Below are positions 1-8,490 of a stretch of DNA of 64,000 nt, piece by piece. This stretch comes from Labia minor (lineage: Eukaryota > Arthropoda > Insecta > Dermaptera > Spongiphoridae), in the NCBI GenBank assembly GCA_963082975.1, contig CAUJBJ010000031.1, positions 558,001-622,000 of the forward strand. Direction: 5' to 3'. The notes under the pieces were generated by a model. It worked only from the letters and a program-made list of their open reading frames with translations. It was not told the origin of the DNA and ran no database searches. Position 1 is the stretch's first letter. Each line of letters opens with the position of its first letter. Position numbers and translations under genes: made by a program.

Positions 1-1404
1 TTAAAACCGAAAGATCCACAAATACCAAAAATATACGGTAATCCCAAAATCCATAAAACCAACAAACCTTTAAGACCAATAGTTAGTCAAATCAATTCAG
101 TGACTTACAACTCATCATAATATCTAGCACATTTGTTAAAACCATTTACAGGTACTAATTTTTCATACGTTAAAAATTCCACCCACTTAGTAGAAATGTT
201 ATCAAAAGTAGAAATTACAAAAAATGATATATTGGTGAGTCTGGATGTGGACTCCTTGTACACAAATGTTCCTATTGACGAGACCATTGAGATTATAAAA
301 TCAAACATTACATTAGATAAAAATACTCTCGAATTAATAGAATTTTGCCAAAAATCTACATACTTTATTTATGATAAAAAGATTTATAAGCAAAAAGAAG
401 GATGTGCTATGGGTAGTCCACTAAGCCCAGTATTCGCTAACATATTCATGGAAGAATTTGAATCAAAATTGGTCAATAATGCAATAAAGAAACCAAAACT
501 GTTTCTTAGATATGTGGATGATATTTTGATGATTTGGCCTCATGGTAAGGATTCTTTAGTTAAATTTGTAGAAGCAGCAAATAATTTACATAAAAATATA
601 AAACTAAGCGTTGAATGGGAAATAAATGAAGAGTTACCGTTTCTTGATGTATTAATTAAAAAGAAACAGAATAGATTAAGGTTTGATATTTTCAGGAAAA
701 CAACTCACACCAACAGATATATCCACGCAGATTCCCACCACCATCCATCACAAAAATATGGAGTGATAAAAACACTGCACAAAAGAGCCGAAGAGATATG
801 CTCAAATGAAAACATTAAAAAAGAAAAACAACGATTGAAGGAAGCTTTCATAAACAATGGCTTCTCGGAATATGAAATTAGAAAATTCAGTAAAACAAAA
901 AAGACAGAAATCAAAAATGAAAATGAAAAACCAATATACAGATCACAAATAACATTACCTTATATAAAAGGAACAACAGAAAAAATAGCGTCAAAATTGA
1001 GGAAACACAACATCAGAGTAACATATAAACCTCATAAACAAATGTCTTCTCTCACCTCAAATATAAAAGACAAAATTAAAAACGAAAATAATGGAGTTTA
1101 TAAGGTAACTTGTGAATGCAAAAAAGTATACATTGGTGAAACAAGTAGAAAGATTTCTACAAGACTGTCTGAACATGAGAGAGCCATTAGATTGAAACAT
1201 CCAAATCAATCAGCAATTGCAGAACATGCCTTAACAACAGGACATAAAATAAATTTAGATAATGTAGAAACACTTCATATTGAAAATAATTGGTGGAAAA
1301 GAAAAATAAAAGAATCTATAGAAATTGATAATCATCCCAATAATATTAACAAAGAGGATGGATATAGACTTAATAAGATGTGGAACATAGTGTTGGATGA
1401 GTAA
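1..1404 (+). pseudogene. PLE reverse transcriptase/GIY-YIG endonuclease, partial with nonsense mutation
   Basis: The reading frame is open from base 1 except for TAA at 118-120, where copy 2 has an AAA lysine codon (residue 363 of 790). It ends at the TAA at 1402-1404. After the stop the frame stays open, and its translation equals copy 2: motif A (SLDVDSLYTNVP), GSPLSP, the catalytic FLRYVDD, then the C-terminal GVY/YIG nuclease. The open stretch after the stop begins with a TTG at 133 that only mimics a start; the first in-frame ATG is at 196. Restarting there would lose the finger subdomain of the reverse transcriptase, so activity is unlikely. Because everything else is unchanged, the stop is recent. 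Sequencing error is the alternative explanation. Confidence 0.9.
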
Positions 1405-1582
1405 AATTTGTCAAATTAAATTAAATATAATTAATCTAATGTGTATTTGTGTATATATCTTGATTATGGAAATAATTTAGTATCTTCATTTTAGAGACAT
1501 AATGCACTATCATACTTCTTGATTGTAAACGCTTGCTTTGACAATTGCTGCTGACTTCATGTTGAGATTAAGAATTGGCGGT
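1405..1582 (+). other. PLE copy 1 3' UTR / spacer between ORF and pLTR
   Basis: This AT-rich non-coding stretch lies between the stop codon and the pLTR. No open frame or RNA gene is visible. It matches 10798-10975 of copy 2 as far as I can read. It is absent from the inverted 5' repeat of copy 2, which sets the left limit of the repeat. Confidence 0.75.
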
Positions 1583-1599
1583 AAAAATTGGAACCAAAA

Positions 1600-1611
1600 A
1601 TTGGCGCCAAT
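1600..1611. promoter_or_regulatory. 12-bp perfect palindrome ATTGGCGCCAAT upstream of TATA
   Basis: ATTGGCGCCAAT is self-complementary and presents a CCAAT box on each strand around a GGCGCC core. It also resembles an E2F/DP site (TTGGCGCCAA). It sits about 42-53 bp upstream of the predicted start site. Further ATTGG motifs lie just upstream at 1574 and 1587. The same palindrome is at 8295-8306 and 10993-11004. It is a strong outlier in a sequence this AT-rich; factor identity is inference. Confidence 0.5.
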
Positions 1612-1620
1612 ATCACTGCC

Positions 1621-1685
1621 TATATAAGAGGTGACGTGTCCCGACATGCATCAGTCCGCTTGAATCGGAGCAAGCGTACGGTTAC
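1621..1685 (+). promoter_or_regulatory. RNA polymerase II core promoter (TATA + Inr + DPE-like) in pLTR copy 1
   Basis: TATATAAG lies at 1621-1628 and TCAGTC at 1651-1656. The latter fits the arthropod initiator TCAKTY, and its A (position 1653, +1) is 32 bp downstream of the first T of the TATA box, which is canonical spacing. GGTTAC at 1680-1685 occupies exactly +28 to +33 and fits the permissive DPE consensus. Seven of ten positions at +18 to +27 fit the MTE consensus. The promoter faces right, into satellite array 1. No transcript data are available; the call rests on motif identity and spacing. Confidence 0.7.
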
Positions 1686-1713
1686 TTGAAAACGACTGCA
1701 GAATAAGCAGTTG
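1654..1713 (+). other. Two consecutive hairpins in the predicted PLE leader (copy 1)
   Basis: Directly after the predicted start site, CGCTTG (1657-1662 with the preceding C) pairs with CAAGCG (1671-1676) around an 8-nt loop; outer GT/AC pairs extend it to 1654-1679 across one mismatch. A second stem pairs CGACTGC (1693-1699) with GCAGTTG (1707-1713), including one G-U, around a 7-nt loop. The arrangement is repeated at 11047-11106. Function is unknown. Hammerhead ribozymes are known in PLE terminal repeats, but the required core is not seen here. Confidence 0.45.
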
Positions 1714-1800
1714 AAACGTTGTACAATTATTTTAATTTAATAAATAATTTTATACAAATAATGTGGTCTTTTAATAAAAATTCTCTTAATAATTAATTTT

Positions 1801-3892
1801 ATCCCTCGTATTTAAAAAAGTAGGATTTTCCCTTTAATATTTGAACAAAATCACACTAATCCGTAAGAATTCAATGAAAATATTTAAGAAATCGATCAAA
1901 TATGAATTTATTCTTCATTAGAATCAGAAAATTAATGAAATAAAATAAAAAAGATAATTTTATCCCTCGTATTTAAAAAAGTAGGATTTTCCCATTAATA
2001 TTTGAACAAAATCAGACTTTTCTGTAAGAATTCAATGAAAATATTTAAGAAATCGATCAAATATGAATTTATTCTTCAATAGAATCAGAAAATTAATAAA
2101 ATAAAATATAAAAGATAATTTTATCCCTCGTATTTAAAAAAGTAGGATTTTCCCTTTAATATTTGAACAAAATCAGACTTTTCCGTAAGAATTCAATGAA
2201 AATATTTAAGAAATCGATCAAATATGAATTTATTCTTCAATAGAATCAGAAAATTAATAAAATAAAATATAAAAGATAATTTTATCCCTCGTATTTAAAA
2301 AAGTAGGATTTTCCCTTTAATATTTGAACAAAATCAGACTTTTCCGTAAGAATTCAATGAAAATATTTAAGAAATCGATCAAATATGAATTTATTCTTAA
2401 TTAGAATCAGAAAATGAATAAAATAAAATATAAAAGTTAATTTTATCCCTCGTATTTAAAAAAGTAGGATTTTCCCTTTAATATTTGAACAAAATCACAC
2501 TAATCCGTAAGAATTCAATGAAAATATTTAAAAAATCGATCAAATATGAATTTATTCTTCATTAGAATCAGAAAATTAATAAAATAAAATATAAAAGATA
2601 ATTTTATCCCTCGTATTTAAAAATTAGGATTTTCCCTTTAATATTTAAACAAAATCAGACTTTTCCGTAAGAATTCAATGAAAATATTTAAGAAATCGAT
2701 CAAATATGAATTTATTCTTCATTAGAATCAGAAAATTAATAAAATAAAATAAAAAAGATAATTTTATCCCTCGTATTTAAAAAAGTAGGATTTTCCCTTT
2801 AATATTTGAACAAAATCAGACTTTTCCGTAAGAATTCAATGAAAATATTTAAGAAATCGATCAAATATGAATTTATTCTTCAATAGAATCAGAAAATTAA
2901 TAAAATAAAATATAAAAGATAATTTTATCCCTCGTATTTAAAAAAGTAGGATTTTCCCTTTAATATTTGAACAAAATCAGACTTTTCCGTAAGAATTCAA
3001 TGAAAATATTTAAGAAATCGATCAAATATGAATTTATTCTTCATTAGAATCAGAAAATTAATAAAATAAAATAAAAAAGATAATTTTATCCCTCGTATTT
3101 AAAAAAGTAGGATTTTCCCTTTAATATTTTAACAAAATCAGACTTTTCCGTAAGAATTCAATGAAAATATTTAAGAAATCGATCAAATATGAATTTATTC
3201 TTCAATAGAATCAGAAAATGAATAAAATAAAATATAAAAGATAATTTTATCCCTCGTATTTAAAAAAGTAGGAATTTTCCCTTAAATATTTGAACAAAAT
3301 CAGATTTTCCGTAAGAATTCAATGAAAATATTTAAGAAATCGATAAAATATGAATTTATTCTTCATTAGAACCAGAAAATGAATAAAATAAAATATAAAA
3401 GATAATTTTATCTCTCGTATTTAAAAAAGTAGGATTTTCCCTTTAATATTTGAACAAAATCACAGTAATCCGTAAGAATTCAATGAAAATATTTAAGAAA
3501 TCGATCAAATATGAATTTATTCTTCATTAGAATCAGAAAATGAATAAAATAAAATATAAAAGATAATTTTATCCCTCGTATTTAAAAAAATAGGATTTTC
3601 CCTTTAATATTTGAACAAAATCACAGTAATCCGTAAGAATTCAATGAAAATATTTAAGAAATCGATCAAATATGAATTTATTCTTCATTAGAACCAGAAA
3701 ATTAATAAAATAAAATAAAAAAGATAATTTTATCCCTCGTATTTAAAAAAGTAGGATTTTCCCTTTAATATTTGAACAAAATCAGACTTTTCCGTAAGAA
3801 TTCAATGAAAATATTTAAGAAATCGATCAAATATGAATTTATTCTTCAATAGAATCAGAAAATTAATAAAATAAAATATAAAAGTTAATTTT
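1801..3892 (+). repeat. Higher-order repeat of 13 monomers (2,092 bp), first example
   Basis: Monomer starts are A 1801, B 1962, C 2123, D 2284, E 2445, F 2606 (160 bp, AAAATTAGG), C 2766, G 2927, H 3088 (TTTTAAC), I 3249 (GGAATTTTCCCTTAAA, GATAAAAT), J 3410 (TCTCTCG), K 3571 (AAAATAGG, GAACCAG) and C' 3732, followed by a new A at 3893. Type A is marked by CACACTAAT plus an ATTAATG tail. Comparable phase points, usually A and occasionally a hybrid or a missing A, recur at 3893, 5824, 11194, 13286, 15216, 17308, 19078, 21170, 23262, 25032, 27446, 29056, 31147, 33078, 34848, 36618, 38549 and 40480. Within an array the spacings are 1,610, 1,770, 1,930, 2,092 or 2,414 bp, i.e. 10, 11, 12, 13 or 15 monomers. 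Confidence 0.9.
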
Positions 3893-6628
3893 ATCCCTCG
3901 TATTTAAAAAAGTAGGATTTTCCCTTTAATATTTGAACAAAATCACACTAATCCGTAAGAATTCAATGAAAATATTTAAGAAATCGATCAAATATGAATT
4001 TATTCTTCATTAGAATCAGAAAATTAATGAAATAAAATAAAAAAGATAATTTTATCCCTCGTATTTAAAAAAGTAGGATTTTCCCATTAATATTTGAACA
4101 AAATCAGACTTTTCCGTAAGAATTCAATGAAAATATTTAAGAAATCGATCAAATATGAATTTATTCTTCATTAGAATCAGAAAATTAATAAAATAAAATA
4201 AAAAAGATAATTTTATCCCTCGTATTTAAAAAAGTAGGATTTTCCCTTTAATATTTTAACAAAATCAGACTTTTCCGTAAGAATTCAATGAAAATATTTA
4301 AGAAATCGATCAAATATGAATTTATTCTTCAATAGAATCAGAAAATTAATAAAATAAAATATAAAAGATAATTTTATCCCTCGTATTTAAAAAAGTAGGA
4401 TTTTCCCTTTAATATTTGAACAAAATCAGACTTTTCCGTAAGAATTCAATGAAAATATTTAAGAAATCGATCAAATATGAATTTATTCTTAATTAGAATC
4501 AGAAAATGAATAAAATAAAATATAAAAGTTAATTTTATCCCTCGTATTTAAAAAAGTAGGATTTTCCCTTTAATATTTGAACAAAATCACACTAATCCGT
4601 AAGAATTCAATGAAAATATTTAAAAAATCGATCAAATATGAATTTATTCTTCAATAGAATCAGAAAATTAATAAAATAAAATATAAAAGATAATTTTATC
4701 CCTCGTATTTAAAAATTAGGATTTTCCCTTTAATATTTAAACAAAATCAGACTTTTCCGTAAGAATTCAATGAAAATATTTAAGAAATCGATCAAATATG
4801 AATTTATTCTTCATTAGAATCAGAAAATTAATAAAATAAAATAAAAAAGATAATTTTATCCCTCGTATTTAAAAAAGTAGGATTTTCCCTTTAATATTTG
4901 AACAAAATCAGACTTTTCCGTAAGAATTCAATGAAAATATTTAAGAAATCGATCAAATATGAATTTATTCTTCAATAGAATCAGAAAATGAATAAAATAA
5001 AATATAAAAGATAATTTTATCCCTCGTATTTAAAAAAATAGGATTTTCCCTTTAATATTTGAACAAAATCACACTAATCCGTAAGAATTCAATGAAAATA
5101 TTTAAAAAATCGATCAAATATGAATTTATTCTTCAATAGAATCAGAAAATGAATAAAATAAAATATAAAAGATAATTTTATCCCTCGTATTTAAAAAAGT
5201 AGGAATTTTCCCTTAAATATTTGAACAAAATCAGATTTTCCGTAAGAATTCAATGAAAATATTTAAGAAATCGATAAAATATGAATTTATTCTTCATTAG
5301 AACCAGAAAATGAATAAAATAAAATATAAAAGATAATTTTATCTCTCGTATTTAAAAAAGTAGGATTTTCCCTTTAATATTTGAACAAAATCACACTAAT
5401 CCGTAAGAATTCAATGAAAATATTTAAGAAATCGATCAAATATGAATTTATTCTTCATTAGAATCAGAAAATGAATAAAATAAAATATAAAAGATAATTT
5501 AATCCCTCGTATTTAAAAAAATAGGATTTTCCCTTTAATATTTGAACAAAATCACAGTAATCCGTAAGAATTCAATGAAAATATTTAAGAAATCGATCAA
5601 ATATGAATTTATTCTTCATTAGAACCAGAAAATTAATAAAATAAAATAAAAAAGATAATTTTATCCCTCGTATTTAAAAAAGTAGGATTTTCCCTTTAAT
5701 ATTTGAACAAAATCAGACTTTTCCGTAAGAATTCAATGAAAATATTTAAGAAATCGATCAAATATGAATTTATTCTTCAATAGAATCAGAAAATTAATAA
5801 AATAAAATATAAAAGTTAATTTTATCCCTCGTATTTAAAAAAGTAGGATTTTCCCTTTAATATTTGAACAAAATCACACTAATCCGTAAGAATTCAATGA
5901 AAATATTTAAGAAATCGATCAAATATGAATTTATTCTTCATTAGAATCAGAAAATTAATGAAATAAAATAAAAAAGATAATTTTATCCCTCGTATTTAAA
6001 AAAGTAGGATTTTCCCATTAATATTTGAACAAAATCAGACTTTTCTGTAAGAATTCAATGAAAATATTTAAGAAATCGATCAAATATGAATTTATTCTTC
6101 AATAGAATCAGAAAATTAATAAAATAAAATATAAAAGATAATTTTATCCCTCGTATTTAAAAAAGTAGGATTTTCCCTTTAATATTTGAACAAAATCAGA
6201 CTTTTCCGTAAGAATTCAATGAAAATATTTAAGAAATCGATCAAATATGAATTTATTCTTCAATAGAATCAGAAAATTAATAAAATAAAATATAAAAGAT
6301 AATTTTATCCCTCGTATTTAAAAAAGTAGGATTTTCCCTTTAATATTTGAACAAAATCAGACTTTTCCGTAAGAATTCAATGAAAATATTTAAGAAATCG
6401 ATCAAATATGAATTTATTCTTAATTAGAATCAGAAAATGAATAAAATAAAATATAAAAGTTAATTTTATCCCTCGTATTTAAAAAAGTAGGATTTTCCCT
6501 TTAATATTTGAACAAAATCACACTAATCCGTAAGAATTCAATGAAAATATTTAAAAAATCGATCAAATATGAATTTATTCTTCATTAGAATCAGAAAATT
6601 AATAAAATAAAATATAAAAGATAATTTT

Positions 6629-6948
6629 ATCCCTCGTATTTAAAAATTAGGATTTTCCCTTTAATATTTAAACAAAATCAGATTTTCCGTAAGAATTCAA
6701 TGAAAATATTTAAGAAATCGATAAAATATGAATTTATTCTTCATTAGAACCAGAAAATGAATAAAATAAAATATAAAAGATAATTTTATCTCTCGTATTT
6801 AAAAAAGTAGGATTTTCCCTTTAATATTTGAACAAAATCACACTAATCCGTAAGAATTCAATGAAAATATTTAAGAAATCGATCAAATATGAATTTATTC
6901 TTCAATAGAATCAGAAAATTAATAAAATAAAATATAAAAGATAATTTT
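6629..6948 (+). repeat. Two hybrid satellite monomers marking deletions in array 1
   Basis: The monomer at 6629-6787 (159 bp) begins as type F (AAAATTAGG, TTTAAAC) but continues as type I (CAGATTTTCCG, GATAAAAT, GAACCAG). The corresponding place in array 2 (after 16063) has an ordinary F followed four monomers later by I, so about 644 bp was lost here. The next monomer, 6788-6948, starts as type J (TCTCTCG, CACACTAAT) and ends as type C (CAATAG, ATTAATA). Both are the expected products of out-of-register recombination. Confidence 0.82.
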
Positions 6949-8067
6949 ATCCCTCGTATTTAAAAAAGTAGGATTTTCCCTTTAATATTTGAACAAAATC
7001 AGACTTTTCCGTAAGAATTCAATGAAAATATTTAAGAAATCGATCAAATATGAATTTATTCTTCAATAGAATCAGAAAATTAATAAAATAAAATATAAAA
7101 GATAATTTTATCCCTCGTATTTAAAAAAGTAGGATTTTCCCTTTAATATTTGAACAAAATCAGACTTTTCCGTAAGAATTCAATGAAAATATTTAAGAAA
7201 TCGATCAAATATGAATTTATTCTTAATTAGAATCAGAAAATGAATAAAATAAAATATAAAAGTTAATTTTATCCCTCGTATTTAAAAAAGTAGGATTTTC
7301 CCTTTAATATTTGAACAAAATCACACTAATCCGTAAGAATTCAATGAAAATATTTAAAAAATCGATCAAATATGAATTTATTCTTCAATAGAATCAGAAA
7401 ATGAATAAAATAAAATATAAAAGATAATTTTATCCCTCGTATTTAAAAAAGTAGGAATTTTCCCTTAAATATTTGAACAAAATCAGATTTTCCGTAAGAA
7501 TTCAATGAAAATATTTAAGAAATCGATAAAATATGAATTTATTCTTCATTAGAACCAGAAAATGAATAAAATAAAATATAAAAGATAATTTTATCTCTCG
7601 TATTTAAAAAAGTAGGATTTTCCCTTTAATATTTGAACAAAATCACACTAATCCGTAAGAATTCAATGAAAATATTTAAGAAATCGATCAAATATGAATT
7701 TATTCTTCATTAGAATCAGAAAATGAATAAAATAAAATATAAAAGATAATTTAATCCCTCGTATTTAAAAAAATAGGATTTTCCCTTTAATATTTGAACA
7801 AAATCACAGTAATCCGTAAGAATTCAATGAAAATATTTAAGAAATCGATCAAATATGAATTTATTCTTCATTAGAACCAGAAAATTAATAAAATAAAATA
7901 AAAAAGATAATTTTATCCCTCGTATTTAAAAAAGTAGGATTTTCCCTTTAATATTTGAACAAAATCAGACTTTTCCGTAAGAATTCAATGAAAATATTTA
8001 AGAAATCGATCAAATATGAATTTATTCTTCAATAGAATCAGAAAATTAATAAAATAAAATATAAAAG

Positions 8068-8079
8068 TTAATTTTATCC
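8068..8079 (+). repeat. Target-site duplication of PLE copy 2, left
   Basis: TTAATTTTATCC ends the satellite before the element and is repeated at 11186-11197 after it. In uninterrupted array the same bases occur once at the junction between a C' monomer and the following A monomer. A perfect 12-bp duplication is what target-primed insertion would leave. Confidence 0.85.
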
Positions 8080-8323
8080 GTATTTATTAAAGCTTTTGTG
8101 GTTATTTTGATAATTATTAAGAGAATTTTTATTAAAAGACCACATTATTTGTATAAAATTATTTATTAAATTAAAATAATTGTACAACGTTTCAACTGCT
8201 TATTCTGCAGTCGTTTTCAAGTAACCGTACGCTTGCTCCGATTCAAGCGGACTGATGCATGTCGGGACACGTCACCTCTTATATAGGCAGTGATATTGGC
8301 GCCAATTTTTGGTTCCAATTTTT
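8080..8323 (-). repeat. Inverted 5' pLTR of PLE copy 2
   Basis: The reverse complement matches the direct pLTR (1583-1792) and continues 34 bp further into the ORF start. Its first 167 bp (8080-8246) are a perfect reverse complement of 8324-8490. The remaining 77 bp (8247-8323) carry the initiator, TATA and ATTGGCGCCAAT palindrome and form the spacer between the arms. The junction with the direct copy is in a run of seven T (8319-8325): five belong to the inverted copy and two to the direct one. Confidence 0.92.
8221..8285 (-). promoter_or_regulatory. Core promoter in the inverted pLTR, facing left into satellite array 1
   Basis: On the minus strand TATATAAG runs from 8285 to 8278, TCAGTC from 8255 to 8250 (A at 8253 as +1) and GGTTAC from 8226 to 8221 at +28 to +33. 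Element spacing is identical to the direct copies. Transcription from here would run antisense across array 1, towards the copy 1 promoter at 1653. Confidence 0.62.
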
Positions 8324-8490
8324 TTGAATCGGAGCAAGCGTACGGTTACTTGAAAACGACTGCAGAATAAGCAGTTGAAACGTTGTACAATTATTTTAAT
8401 TTAATAAATAATTTTATACAAATAATGTGGTCTTTTAATAAAAATTCTCTTAATAATTATCAAAATAACCACAAAAGCTTTAATAAATAC
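8324..8490 (+). repeat. Direct, 5'-truncated pLTR arm of copy 2 (right arm of 167-bp inverted repeat)
   Basis: It begins at TTGAATCGG, which is +8 relative to the predicted start site in the full pLTR, so it lacks the TATA box and initiator but retains the GGTTAC element, the second leader hairpin, the leader and the first 22 codons. It is perfectly complementary to 8080-8246. A transcript crossing both arms could form a 167-bp stem with a 77-nt loop, enclosing the ATG at 8425. Starting within a few bases of a transcript start is what reverse transcription of a near-full-length RNA would give. Confidence 0.9.

Larger units (their letters stand above)
1..1792 (+). mobile_element. Penelope-like retroelement, copy 1 (3' portion, cut by window edge)
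   Basis: Position 1 corresponds to position 9394 of the complete copy, and the two run without indels at an offset of 9,393 bp to the end of the element. The visible part holds the reverse transcriptase from codon 324 onward, the GIY-YIG nuclease, a 178-bp 3' UTR and a direct pLTR. The only difference I found from copy 2 is A to T at 118, which creates a stop. The satellite just downstream also matches at the same offset, so this copy arose by duplication of a PLE-plus-satellite unit and not by separate retrotransposition. Whether its 5' end matches copy 2 lies outside the window. Confidence 0.93.
1583..1792 (+). repeat. PLE terminal repeat (pLTR), direct, copy 1
   Basis: This 210-bp segment recurs at 10976-11185 and, inverted, within 8080-8323. 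It contains a 12-bp palindrome, TATA, initiator and DPE-like elements, two leader hairpins, and the first codons of the ORF (ATG at 1761) before running into satellite. Two AATAAA motifs (1739-1744 and 1773-1778) near its right end could serve as polyadenylation signals when this repeat acts as the 3' end. PLE terminal repeats are known to overlap the ORF start and to occur in direct or inverted orientation, and both are seen here. The boundary with the satellite is uncertain by about 3 bp because of shared TTA. Confidence 0.85.
1..8079 (+). repeat. Duplicated PLE-plus-satellite unit (left copy), period 9,393 bp
   Basis: PLE sequence, the PLE/satellite junction and the following satellite (including the TTTTCTGT variant near 2033, matched near 11426) correspond base for base to copy 2 at offset 9,393. 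The unit is 3,106 bp of PLE plus about 6,287 bp of satellite. Point differences seen: 118 (A here, T>A in copy 2), 2127 (C versus G at 11520) and a C/G change in the monomer near 3464 versus 12857. Colinearity breaks near 6.67 kb, where this array lacks four monomers present after 16.06 kb. Confidence 0.88.
1793..8079 (+). repeat. Satellite array 1: 161-bp AT-rich monomers in higher-order repeats
   Basis: About 39 head-to-tail monomers, most exactly 161 bp (for example, ATCCCTCG starts at 1801, 1962, 2123, 2284 and 2445). One monomer counted by hand is about 80% A+T. A typical monomer carries one GAATTC, one ATCGAT and a relatively constant stretch from CCGTAAGAATTC to GAATTTATTCTT. Variation falls in a few boxes: CCCTCG/TCTCTCG, AAAAGTAGG/AAATTAGG/AAATAGG, CAGACTTTT/CACACTAAT/CACAGTAAT/CAGATTTT, CTTCAATAG/CTTCATTAG/CTTAATTAG, and an ATATAAAAG or AAAAAAG tail. 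No gene is present; all frames close quickly. It lies between two PLE copies. Confidence 0.97.

Noticed and set aside
133-195. A 423-residue open frame starting at 133 as a separate gene
   Set aside because: The codon at 133 is TTG, not ATG. The frame is simply the remainder of the PLE ORF after the stop at 118-120.
105-914. Minus-strand short open frames of 67-107 residues over the PLE coding region (also 8913-10307)
   Set aside because: They lie antisense to the PLE ORF, recur in both copies only because the DNA does, and show no recognisable domain.
1620-1660. Hammerhead ribozyme in the pLTR (minus strand CTGATG)
   Set aside because: PLE terminal repeats often carry hammerheads, but here the conserved CTGANGA is CTGATGC and no GAAA follows after a proper stem II. 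A covariance-model search would settle it.
1793-8079. CRISPR array or bacterial repeat locus
   Set aside because: Monomers abut directly with no unique spacers, are 161 bp long, and the context is a eukaryotic retroelement.
8383-8424. Extending the PLE protein 14 residues upstream to 8383
   Set aside because: 8383 is TTG; the first ATG in frame is 8425, with A at -3, and it is the ATG repeated in the 3' pLTR copies.
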